35,769 nucleotides of DNA, from the NCBI GenBank assembly GCA_913777465.1, contig CAJYRQ010000070.1:1-35769 (forward strand). Reading direction: 5' to 3'. Below are positions 26,772 through 33,791 of the stretch, piece after piece. The notes under the pieces are model-generated. The model did not search any database, was not told the DNA's origin, and saw only the letters and a program-made list of their open reading frames with translations. How positions within the stretch are numbered: the first letter of the stretch is position 1; every line of letters begins with the position of its first letter. The DNA is from an uncultured Chryseobacterium sp. GTDB taxonomy: Bacteria > Bacteroidota > Bacteroidia > Flavobacteriales > Weeksellaceae. The position numbers and the translations under genes are program-made.

Positions 26772-29651
26772 ATGAATCAATTAAGTAATATAACTACCCA
26801 GTACCGCAAATTCAGTAAAGGGCAGTACATAGAGCATACCCAGTTCAACGAATTTCTGGATTTTTTTGAAGACCAGGACCGCCTGTCCAGGATAGCGCTT
26901 CAGGGTGTGGGCATTGTGTGTGGCCTTAAGCCCGGCCTTGTTTATAACAATAGGCTTTTAAGTGCCATACAGCTTTCTCAAGGCATTGCGGTAACTACAG
27001 ACGGAGATCTGCTTACATTAAATGATACAAATAAAGCAAGTGAAGATTTGTATGTAAGTGATCTGAAAACCATCGATCTGCAAAATAAAGATTACACCCA
27101 TTTTAAAGTATATGACAATTTCAAAGTTAAATATCCGGCATTCTATGATAATGGCAATCAGATTGAACTCTGGGAATTGGTTTCCGGCCGGGAAGCCGGC
27201 TCCGATTCTCAACCCATCAGTAAACTGTCGGACATGGCAGATAAATACCTTCTGTTGTATCTCGAAAGTTATGAGAAAGAAGTGAAGCCCTGCCGGGGGG
27301 TGGATTGTGATAACCACGGAATCCGGCAGATCCGGAATCTGAAAGTGTTGGTTACAACAAAAAACGGAATAGAAAATATCCTTAAAAAAGACAGGATACA
27401 GCGCCATGCTCTTTTTATAAAAGATATTTTAAAAGCTGAAAAACAGGAAAGGGTTATTATCGAAAGGCTGCTTTTAGATAAAGGAGCCGAAGCACAGATT
27501 TATATATCTGATGTAAAAGAATTATATCTCAAAGCACTGGAAAAGAATGACTACGGAGCGTCTGTTTTTAAAAAAATCAACGCCATTTCCCAGGTCATCG
27601 GCCTCCCTGTCCTGGATCATGAGAAATTTAAAAGTTTATTAAAACAGTATTTTAATCGGAATATCGGTTTTCAATATGCTTATGACCTGATAAGGGATTT
27701 GATGGATACCTACGCTGAAATTATAAATGTACTTCCCGGATCATTTACCGGATGTATGCCGGATTTAGCCTCTTTTCCCAAGCACGTCATGCTTGGAAAA
27801 TTAAGCTCGGATATTCAGTTGGATGCCTGTAGACACCGGTTTTACAACTCTCCGGTTCTGGTTGATGAAAAACAAACCCGACAGGTAAAATTCCTGATTG
27901 AACGCTTTACGCAGCAGGTGGAGAACTTTAAATATTCGGGGCTTCAGGACGGAGCCGAAATTAAAGTTACCCCGTCGCAAAAGCTAACTTCTTTGGGAGA
28001 TAAGGCCATTCCATTTTACTACAATATTACAGAAGGCTTTTTAAAAGTATGGAATTTTGATAAAACAGCAAACAGGTCATCCGGTGAAAATCGGGCATAT
28101 GATACTGCTGTATTGTCATCGGCTGGGCATATACAGAATCCTGTAGATTTTAATCTGGATAAAAATACATTTTATAATATAGAAGGACATCAGGGAATGC
28201 CCTATGAGACTGCATTTGAGCAGCTGAAAGAAATCCGGGACAGGCAGCAGCTCGGATTTGATATTATGCTTTTATCTTTCGAAGAGTTAAATAACAATAA
28301 AGATCTGTTTAAAGCTTATTTCAATGAATATGTTGATAAGCATCCCGGATTGGAGCATAAACGCGGTGTCGAGCGTGGTGGTACCTTTGTCATGTTTTAC
28401 GAGATCAATGGAAAGGAAATCAATATTATGGCAGATTTCTCGATTCCGTATACTTGTTGTACGCCAAAACCTAAAATTCAGCTGAGTTTGCCGGCATCCG
28501 TTGTTTGTTCCGAATCCGAATCCTTACCTTTTACAGTATTTCCTGTTAATGGTGTGGTAACTGCCCGCGTAGGAACTAATCAGCAAGGTGGCGTAGAATT
28601 CAGCAACGGAAGGTATTTCTTCAATCCGTCAGCCATAAGCCCGGCACTTCGTGGTCAGGATATTGCCTTCAATGTAAACGGGAAGCCTGTTAACTGCCGC
28701 ATCAAAGTGATCGCGCAGCCTGATATAAAGATTGTTGTTGATTCCGTTTTCTATCCGGAAAGTGCATCAATGGCAACAACAGTAAACTTTATTGTTTCCG
28801 GACCTGGATTCAAAGATTATAATTACCGCTGGGATTTTCTGGATAATGGAAATGCCATAACATCAAATCCGGATATAGAAGGAAATGTACACTATACATT
28901 TTATAATCTCGACCGTGCAAAGATTCCAACGATAAAAGTGAAAGTAGAAGGCGGCGGATGTATACAGGATATCACTATTGATGATTGGTATAATGCTCCT
29001 GTTGAAGAGAATAAAGTTCCTGTTGCCATAGCTAATGCATCATCTACGAATATACAGTTGCCGACAAATTCAATAGAACTGAAAGGTTCTTCCAGCTATG
29101 ATTCTGATGGAACTATAGTTTCATACTTATGGAAACAGATAGGTACTACTCCGTCAACTGCAAACATAAGTAATCCAAATATAGCTGATACAACCGCTAC
29201 GGGATTGGTAGAAGGAAATTATACATTCCAATTGACGGTTAAAGATAATCTGGGAGCCATAGCGTCAGACGAAGTTAATATTACTGTAAATAAAGCTGTT
29301 AAACTTCCTTCACTTACTGAAATCGGTAATACAACAACAGGCTCAGGATCAAATGGGTCAAGAACTCAAACTTTTAAAGTAGGACCGAATGTATCAGAAG
29401 GCAATAAATTCGAGATCGAAGTTTACAGTGTTGTTCTCACAGTAATAGCTACAGCTGCCGATACTCCAAGTACGATTGCGTTGAAACTTAAAGAACTAAT
29501 TATTAATACCAGCAGGCAACAATGGAATGCATTTGGAACTGCACCAACAGAAGCATTAGGATTTCCTCCTAAAGCATCATCGTTAGGTGATGTTCTGGAA
29601 ATATTCCTTAATTATCAGAACCAATTTTTTGGTAATGCGTCAGTTAGTTAG
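26772..29651 (+). CDS. PKD-containing fibre-like protein (paralogue 2)
   Basis: 959 residues. Residues ~1-640 match paralogue 1 (NITTQYRKFSKGQYIEHTQFNEFLDFFEDQDRLSR, CRGVDCDNHGIRQIRNLKVL, DLASFPKHVMLG). A first PKD-like domain is at ~654-735 (YNYRWDFLDNG). A second, of the SYDSDGTIVSYLWKQ type, is at ~749-840. The last ~115 residues are unlike paralogue 1: GNKFEIEVYSVVLTVIATAADTPSTIALKLKELI resembles small domains of phage tail and surface proteins. The second half is more AT-rich than the first. I infer a particle surface or target-binding protein whose tip has been exchanged. It is the last gene of the rightward structural unit and is followed by a strong terminator. Confidence 0.7.
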   Translation: MNQLSNITTQYRKFSKGQYIEHTQFNEFLDFFEDQDRLSRIALQGVGIVCGLKPGLVYNNRLLSAIQLSQGIAVTTDGDLLTLNDTNKASEDLYVSDLKTIDLQNKDYTHFKVYDNFKVKYPAFYDNGNQIELWELVSGREAGSDSQPISKLSDMADKYLLLYLESYEKEVKPCRGVDCDNHGIRQIRNLKVLVTTKNGIENILKKDRIQRHALFIKDILKAEKQERVIIERLLLDKGAEAQIYISDVKELYLKALEKNDYGASVFKKINAISQVIGLPVLDHEKFKSLLKQYFNRNIGFQYAYDLIRDLMDTYAEIINVLPGSFTGCMPDLASFPKHVMLGKLSSDIQLDACRHRFYNSPVLVDEKQTRQVKFLIERFTQQVENFKYSGLQDGAEIKVTPSQKLTSLGDKAIPFYYNITEGFLKVWNFDKTANRSSGENRAYDTAVLSSAGHIQNPVDFNLDKNTFYNIEGHQGMPYETAFEQLKEIRDRQQLGFDIMLLSFEELNNNKDLFKAYFNEYVDKHPGLEHKRGVERGGTFVMFYEINGKEINIMADFSIPYTCCTPKPKIQLSLPASVVCSESESLPFTVFPVNGVVTARVGTNQQGGVEFSNGRYFFNPSAISPALRGQDIAFNVNGKPVNCRIKVIAQPDIKIVVDSVFYPESASMATTVNFIVSGPGFKDYNYRWDFLDNGNAITSNPDIEGNVHYTFYNLDRAKIPTIKVKVEGGGCIQDITIDDWYNAPVEENKVPVAIANASSTNIQLPTNSIELKGSSSYDSDGTIVSYLWKQIGTTPSTANISNPNIADTTATGLVEGNYTFQLTVKDNLGAIASDEVNITVNKAVKLPSLTEIGNTTTGSGSNGSRTQTFKVGPNVSEGNKFEIEVYSVVLTVIATAADTPSTIALKLKELIINTSRQQWNAFGTAPTEALGFPPKASSLGDVLEIFLNYQNQFFGNASVS

Positions 29652-29697
29652 TGTAATAGTAACAAAAATTATATTTAAATTATAATTAATAAAAAAT

Positions 29698-29726
29698 AAA
29701 AATCCTCAATCAATTTGAGGATTTTT
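29698..29726. terminator. Bidirectional intrinsic terminator
   Basis: AAAAATCCTCAA at 29698-29709 pairs perfectly with TTGAGGATTTTT at 29715-29726 around the loop TCAAT. T runs on one strand and A runs on the other let it work both ways, ending the structural operon (plus) and the repressor gene (minus), whose stop is at 29751. Confidence 0.85.
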
Positions 29727-29750
29727 ATTCACCTGAAAACAGCAGCTTGT

Positions 29751-30413
29751 TCACCTTCTGTTGTTTTTCCGCCTGGTACTGATGATGTTGAATAATTTCG
29801 CAACATCATCCAGGTGGATTTCAAAGTCATCATAATATTCATTCAGGGAATGAAGGGTGATGATGCCTTTTTCCACGTCGTGTTTAATGATGCGTTTCAC
29901 CAGGATCCCTTTTTCTTTGTGGACGATCACAAAATCCCATTTGTCATAGTGCAGCTTGCTCATCCAGTAATCCTGTCGGATATTCCGGCATAAAATAATG
30001 TCGCCTTCCAGGTAGCTTTCGTAAGAGCCGTCATCCATACTGTCTCCTTTTACTTCAAAGCACATATATTCACCACGATGCTCTACATCATCGGTAAAAG
30101 GAATTACCGGCAGGCTTTCCATATATTCTTCGTCGGCAAACCCGTTCAGGTAACCGGCCTGGGCATACTGGTTCGCCAGCGGGACATACATTACCTTCAG
30201 CTCCGAAAATATGACGGGGGATGCACTGTTTTTCGTTTTGCGCTCTTGTTCTTCCAGCAGGTTCTTTACGAAATAAGCTGTTGTTTCCGGTATTTTCCGT
30301 TCGCCTTTTTCCCAGTACTGTACTGCTCGTGTTCCGACGCCAATCGCCTCTGCAATTTCTGCCTGCTTCATCCTGAGCTGCTTCCTGATCTGTTTGAATT
30401 CTAAATGAGTCAT
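29751..30413 (-). CDS. XRE-family repressor with S24 (LexA/CI-like) peptidase domain
   Basis: 220 residues. The N-terminal helix-turn-helix covers residues ~5-55 (LRMKQAEIAEAIGVGTRAVQYWEKGERKIP). The C-terminal S24 domain has the Ser in VKGDSM (S125) and the Lys in GILVKRI (K173), the catalytic pair of LexA and phage CI. A likely self-cleavage site is A86-G87 in YAQAGYL. Such proteins repress lytic genes until RecA-stimulated self-cleavage. It sits between the structural operon and the lysis genes and faces a perfect palindrome 63 bases upstream of its start. It is the likely controller of the cassette and of its own gene; whether it also acts on the structural promoter cannot be told, as I saw no second full palindrome there. 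Confidence 0.88.
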   Translation of the reverse strand: MTHLEFKQIRKQLRMKQAEIAEAIGVGTRAVQYWEKGERKIPETTAYFVKNLLEEQERKTKNSASPVIFSELKVMYVPLANQYAQAGYLNGFADEEYMESLPVIPFTDDVEHRGEYMCFEVKGDSMDDGSYESYLEGDIILCRNIRQDYWMSKLHYDKWDFVIVHKEKGILVKRIIKHDVEKGIITLHSLNEYYDDFEIHLDDVAKLFNIISTRRKNNRR

Positions 30414-30475
30414 TTTGATACGTTTATCATTAATTATAAAAAAAGACGCAAAATATTTCTTTTTTTATTTCGTAA

Positions 30476-30494
30476 ATACGAACATTGTTCGTAT
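30476..30494. promoter_or_regulatory. Palindromic operator, probable S24 repressor site
   Basis: ATACGAAC at 30476-30483 and GTTCGTAT at 30487-30494 are perfect inverted halves around ATT. The site is upstream of the repressor gene (which reads leftward) and overlaps a rightward -7 box, the expected layout for a repressor controlling itself and divergent genes. Confidence 0.75.
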
Positions 30495-30499
30495 ATTTG
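30492..30499 (+). promoter_or_regulatory. Rightward promoter -7 box overlapping the operator
   Basis: TATATTTG fits TAnnTTTG. Its first three bases are the last bases of the operator palindrome, so bound repressor would block it. At the -33 position only a weak TTTCG (30468-30472) is seen, 19 bases upstream. Confidence 0.55.
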
Positions 30500-30736
30500 T
30501 CTCGCTAATAAGAAATAACAGCACAAATATACAGAATTATATTGATAGTTTTATATTGTTTTGATAATTAATTCCTTTATTTAAGCCGGAAAGAGAATGA
30601 TAGTCAAAAAATTAAGATTAAACTTATTGCCTGATATATTTGCGGCCGGAATTTAATTTTTGTTTCAGACGGTACCCTGTAAAACAAAAAAGCAATGTGA
30701 AAAAGTAAAAAGTGCGGTTTTTAAAGCCCTGTTAAA

Positions 30737-30750
30737 TAATTTTGTTCGTA
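30737..30750 (+). promoter_or_regulatory. Second rightward promoter box with operator half-site
   Basis: TAATTTTG at 30737-30744 matches the -7 consensus and is overlapped by the operator half GTTCGTA at 30744-30750. No clean -33 box is visible. It could drive the 52-residue HTH-like gene at 31104 under weaker control by the same repressor. Confidence 0.4.
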
Positions 30751-30901
30751 TTCAGATAGAAGACTGGTAAGGAAAGTCTCTCAGATACCTAAAGAACAGC
30801 CGGCTCCGATGCTTCACTTATTGAGCGAACGTAATAAACTGTCAATGTGTTGATAAATATTATTTATTAAACATCAGCAGCTTTATCGACTTGAACGGAA
30901 A

Positions 30902-30955
30902 TTCAGAAAAAAGCGGCCGGCCATTTTGGTCGGAACCCCCGGGCCTTCTTCTGAA
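30902..30955 (+). other. Imperfect long hairpin in the leader of the small HTH gene
   Basis: TTCAGAA at 30902-30908 pairs with TTCTGAA at 30949-30955. Inside, CCGGCC (30917-30922) pairs with GGTCGG (30928-30933) with one G-U pair. It may be a leader structure or a terminator for a short transcript from the operator region; I know no family that matches. Confidence 0.3.
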
Positions 30956-31103
30956 AATCAAAACAACCAATTCATCTCATCAGATATCCTCCGGAGGCTC
31001 TAACGTCAGCCTTTGCAGATCTTTTACGCATTTATTCCAATAATAAAACGTTAAAGAGCAGGCCGGATGATGGTAGAAAAAATAACTTTTAACCTTAAAG
31101 AAA

Positions 31104-31262
31104 ATGAAACGAAGTAAAGAATTAACAGAAAAAAGAAAAGATTTTGTCAACGATTATGTAAAACGCAATCAGGACAAACAGATGAAAGTCATTGTAACGG
31201 AACTTACGGAAATGCTGTTTTTATCGGAAAGGACAATCTATAACATCATTGTCCAGGATTAG
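31104..31262 (+). CDS. Small helix-turn-helix-like protein, 52 residues
   Basis: A short, very basic and charged protein, starting MKRSKELTEKRKDFVNDYVKR. The end, VTELTEMLFLSERTIYNIIVQD, reads like the second half of a helix-turn-helix in which LSERTIYNII would be the recognition helix. Such minimal HTH proteins occur near tail-like clusters and prophages in Bacteroidota. A short A-rich leader (AAAGAAA) precedes the ATG. Probable small DNA-binding regulator between repressor and lysis genes. Confidence 0.6.
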   Translation: MKRSKELTEKRKDFVNDYVKRNQDKQMKVIVTELTEMLFLSERTIYNIIVQD

Positions 31263-31499
31263 GCAGGTTTTTATAGTATGAATAATTAAAAATAATGAAA
31301 TCGCTTCACGGCCGGAATTCAATAAACCAAATCCGGAAATCATATATCTTAAACCGAGAATCCTTTCCGGCTATTGAAGCGATATCTGCATCCATCCATC
31401 TCCCGGTTCCTTACATAAAAGCTGGTACACGAAATGCCTTTGCTGCCTTTAAAACAATTTCCGCTGTAATCATCAGCGCTGAGCTTTATAAAAGCATCA
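31263..31499. other. Gap with no supported gene
   Basis: 237 bases between the small HTH gene and the 55-residue ORF. Open frames exist on both strands but have neither recognisable domains nor good start contexts. No hairpin or consensus promoter was seen. Confidence 0.4.
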
Positions 31500-31667
31500 A
31501 TGATCCTTCCTTTTAAGCCGAACAAAGGCCGTTTCGTTTTATTTACTGAAGACATCAACGCACAATGGGCAGAATATACCGCCAGGGTAATTGCGCTGCT
31601 CCGTCCGGGAGACCATCCCGTACCAAAACAATTAAAGGCTGTAACCCGACATCTTTCCCAAATTTAA
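31500..31667 (+). CDS. Small hypothetical ORF, 55 residues
   Basis: ATG at 31500 and TAA at 31665 give 55 residues starting MILPFKPNKGRFVLF, then EDINAQWAEYTARVIALLRPGD and KQLKAVTRHLSQI. The composition is protein-like (balanced, amphipathic). Competing frames across 31295-31558 on both strands look less natural. I do not recognise a family. It might be a small cassette protein or a remnant of a longer gene, as the frame has a stop not far upstream. Confidence 0.35.
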   Translation: MILPFKPNKGRFVLFTEDINAQWAEYTARVIALLRPGDHPVPKQLKAVTRHLSQI

Positions 31668-31812
31668 ATTTGCCGTTATCTTACGAAGGTAATCACCGTT
31701 TTTCTTTTGGTCCGTTGCTGTTAGGTAAAGACTTAAACATCTCCTGCTCACTAAGACAGGAACATCGATCCGATTGGGTAAAAACAATAACCACCATATC
31801 CATTTTATAACC

Positions 31813-31971
31813 ATGAAAAAGAAAAAAAACAAAAAGAACAAAGAAAAACTGCAAAAGCCGCGTAAAGACATCAGCGAACTGATCGACGAGCTTGCCTATA
31901 TCAACGAAGGTGAAAATATCCTGAACAGCAAAAAATTCTTAGAAGGTCTGTACATGCTGGAGCATGAATGA
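31813..31971 (+). CDS. Small Lys-rich hypothetical protein, 52 residues
   Basis: Starts with a Lys-rich stretch of about 18 residues (MKKKKNKKNKEKLQKPRK), followed by an acidic, helix-prone half: ISELIDELAYINEGENILNSKKFLEGLYMLEHE. Unknown family. It is preceded by a TAAATTTG box at 31665-31672 and lies 42 bases before the holin-like gene, so it probably belongs to the lysis transcript. The frame is open further upstream, but this ATG fits the start of the charged segment. Confidence 0.5.
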   Translation: MKKKKNKKNKEKLQKPRKDISELIDELAYINEGENILNSKKFLEGLYMLEHE

Positions 31972-32012
31972 ATCTCTGAAAATGCCTGAATTTTTTAAAT
32001 ATATAGGAAAGA

Positions 32013-32390
32013 ATGAGTTTGGATAGTGTAAAAGCCTTATTAATCGGAACTGCCATTGCATTCTCCGGAGGATTATTAAGGGTATTGATTTCAATACAGA
32101 ATAAAGAAAAGAAACAGCTCTGGGAACACTTCGTTACGTTGGCCATCGTAATGATCGTCGGTTTCACCATGAGCTACGTCATGAGCAGGGCCGACCTTCA
32201 TGACAAATGGTACTCCACAGGCATATTGTTTGTACTCGGCTATGGCTACGACAAATTCCTGAAGATGATTACCACCAATCTGCCGGAATGGATCGAGAGA
32301 GCGGTAAGCCTCTACATCGAAGGCCGGTATGGCGTGAAGACCACCAGGCCGGCTGCCGGTGAGGAAGAAAAGAAAGACGATCCCGTTTAA
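32013..32390 (+). CDS. Holin-like membrane protein
   Basis: 125 residues with two to three hydrophobic segments: ~6-26 (VKALLIGTAIAFSGGLLRVL), ~40-58 (FVTLAIVMIVGFTMSYVM) and ~68-82 (STGILFVLGYGYDKF), followed by a charged, Lys/Glu-rich tail. Size, topology and the tight link to an amidase gene suggest a phage holin that makes inner-membrane holes so the amidase can reach the wall. Sequence alone does not name a holin family. The amidase ATG is 22 bases after its stop. Confidence 0.7.
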   Translation: MSLDSVKALLIGTAIAFSGGLLRVLISIQNKEKKQLWEHFVTLAIVMIVGFTMSYVMSRADLHDKWYSTGILFVLGYGYDKFLKMITTNLPEWIERAVSLYIEGRYGVKTTRPAAGEEEKKDDPV

Positions 32391-32412
32391 AATAAAATTA
32401 ATAATAAAAATC

Positions 32413-33057
32413 ATGAATATCATCAGTCACAGTTTTCCTGAAAACCAGTATTACCGGGAAGTTACCGCAAAGAAAGGAATCGTGCTGCACCATACGGTGT
32501 CGGGAGATTCGGTGGAAGGAGACATCAGCTGGTGGAAATCCACAGCAGAACGGGTGGCGACGCCCATCATCATTGCCCGGGATGGCGGGATCCATCAGCT
32601 GTTTTCATCTAAGTACTGGGCGCATCATCTCGGAATTAAAAAAGCGCATTTCGCACAATTCGGGCTTCCTGAAACGAATACCCAGCGAAATAAGGAATTC
32701 ATCGGCGTCGAGCTCGACAGCTGGGGTGGCCTGACCTTAAAAAATTCAAAGTATTACTCGTTCTCCGGGCAGGAAGTGGCTGCAAAGAATGTAGTGAAAT
32801 ATGAAAAAGAATTCAGGGGTTACCGGTTTTACGAAAAGTATACCGATGCCCAGATCGCTTCCCTGAAAGAACTTCTGGTCCACTGGGGAAAGCAGTACGG
32901 CATCTCCCTGAAATACAAAGGGAATGTCATGTTTGAATTTAATAAAAGGGCGTTGGGCGGCGAAAGCGGCATCTGGGCGCACGTCTCCTTCAGACCCGAC
33001 AAATCGGATGTCCACCCGCAGCCGGAACTGATCCGCATGCTGGAATCGCTGGCATAA
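32413..33057 (+). CDS. N-acetylmuramoyl-L-alanine amidase (endolysin-like)
   Basis: 214 residues of the amidase_2 / PGRP fold, which cuts the amide bond between muramic acid and the stem peptide of peptidoglycan. Visible blocks: GIVLHHTVSGD near residues 20-30 (metal-binding His), WWKSTAERVATPIIIARDGGIHQLFSSKYWAHHLG near 41-76, EFIGVELDSWG near 97-107 and the C-terminal VSFRPDKSDVHP, with a late His and Asp. There is no signal peptide, so export would depend on the holin. The frame is open from 32359, but the ATG at 32413 avoids overlapping the holin gene. Confidence 0.88.
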   Translation: MNIISHSFPENQYYREVTAKKGIVLHHTVSGDSVEGDISWWKSTAERVATPIIIARDGGIHQLFSSKYWAHHLGIKKAHFAQFGLPETNTQRNKEFIGVELDSWGGLTLKNSKYYSFSGQEVAAKNVVKYEKEFRGYRFYEKYTDAQIASLKELLVHWGKQYGISLKYKGNVMFEFNKRALGGESGIWAHVSFRPDKSDVHPQPELIRMLESLA

Positions 33058-33067
33058 AAAATATCCG

Positions 33068-33126
33068 TGGGAGGTACTTTACTGCAGCTACAGAACCGTA
33101 GAGGCAAAAAGCTGGCAGTTCTCCCA
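33068..33126 (+). other. Bipartite hairpin after the amidase gene
   Basis: TGGGAG (33068-33073) pairs with CTCCCA (33121-33126), and ACTGCAGCT (33081-33089) pairs with AGCTGGCAGT (33110-33119) with one bulged G. It starts 11 bases after the amidase stop and is followed by an A-rich stretch, not Ts, so it is an RNA-stabilising element or a structured leader as much as a terminator. Confidence 0.4.
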
Positions 33127-33170
33127 AAAAAGTACGAATTTTAACCCTGAAAACTAAAACATGAGAACAG

Positions 33171-33236
33171 AACCCGAAACGGTCAGGCACGCGTGTTTCT
33201 CATCACTAAGCCGATACCGCTTCGGGTTTATTTTTT
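33171..33236 (+). terminator. Probable intrinsic terminator after the lysis genes
   Basis: AACCCGAAACGGT at 33171-33183 pairs with ACCGCTTCGGGTT at 33216-33228 with one mismatch, followed by a T-rich tail up to 33236. The 32-base loop is long for a terminator. It would separate the lysis cassette from the second effector gene. Confidence 0.55.
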
Positions 33237-33365
33237 AAACCCTTCATAAAACATCCTTCACCCGCAAATCCGGTGTTCCGGATCCTGAAGGCAGCCTGTA
33301 AATCATGACCGTCGGTTATATTACAGGTATTTTAACCCAAATTTAAAATTAAAAACATCCAATCC

Positions 33366-33791
33366 ATGGAAGCAGCACAACCTTTACATAAAGGCAGCAG
33401 TAATCCTCACGGCCCGGGCAAAAAACACAAGCCCGAAAAGCCGGTGGTGGTCCCCCTGCCGGTAACCGAAGTTGCCAATTTACAAACCCAGAAACCGGAA
33501 ACCACCACCATAACGGCCGGATCGGCAAATCCCTCTTCCAACAGGATGAACCTGAACGGAACCATCGCCCCGGTCCACGGCTCAAAGACCATTTACGACC
33601 AGGGTGCCGAAATCATGTACGGCCGTTTTCAGAAAAGCCTGGCCGAAACCGGAGACCTTAACCATCCCGACACCAAAAAGCTTGAAAAAGGCTATATGTC
33701 TACCTTAAGCATCAGTCAGGTCCGGGATTACCACAACCTGAAAAACGGGACGTACCTGCCAAAGACCCTGGAGGAGCAGGCGGCGGCTTAC
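33366..33791 (+). repeat. Long inverted repeat, copy B (effector N-terminal module)
   Basis: Counterpart of copy A in the opposite orientation, 29 kb away, encoding residues 1-142 of the second effector. The pair flanks the whole eCIS cluster and could recombine to invert it. Confidence 0.85.

Larger units (their letters stand above)
30414..31103. other. Regulatory and structured intergenic region
   Basis: 690 bases with no credible gene. It contains the repressor operator and a rightward promoter box at its left, a second TAATTTTG box with a half operator near 30737-30750, a possible large hairpin at 30902-30955 and the palindrome CCTCCGGAGG at 30988-30997. The longest ATG frame I found (19 codons near 30598) has no support. 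Confidence 0.55.

Noticed and set aside
7045-29651. Interpretation as an intact prophage or type VI secretion system
   Set aside because: No capsid, portal, terminase or integrase genes were seen, and no TssJLM membrane complex; DUF5908, the Afp16-like protein and three sheath paralogues point to an eCIS.
31295-31558. Open frames of ~70 codons on both strands
   Set aside because: Neither has a recognisable domain or a convincing start, and they overlap each other.
33161-33238. A 25-codon ATG frame after the amidase gene
   Set aside because: It lies across the predicted terminator stem and has no protein-like features.
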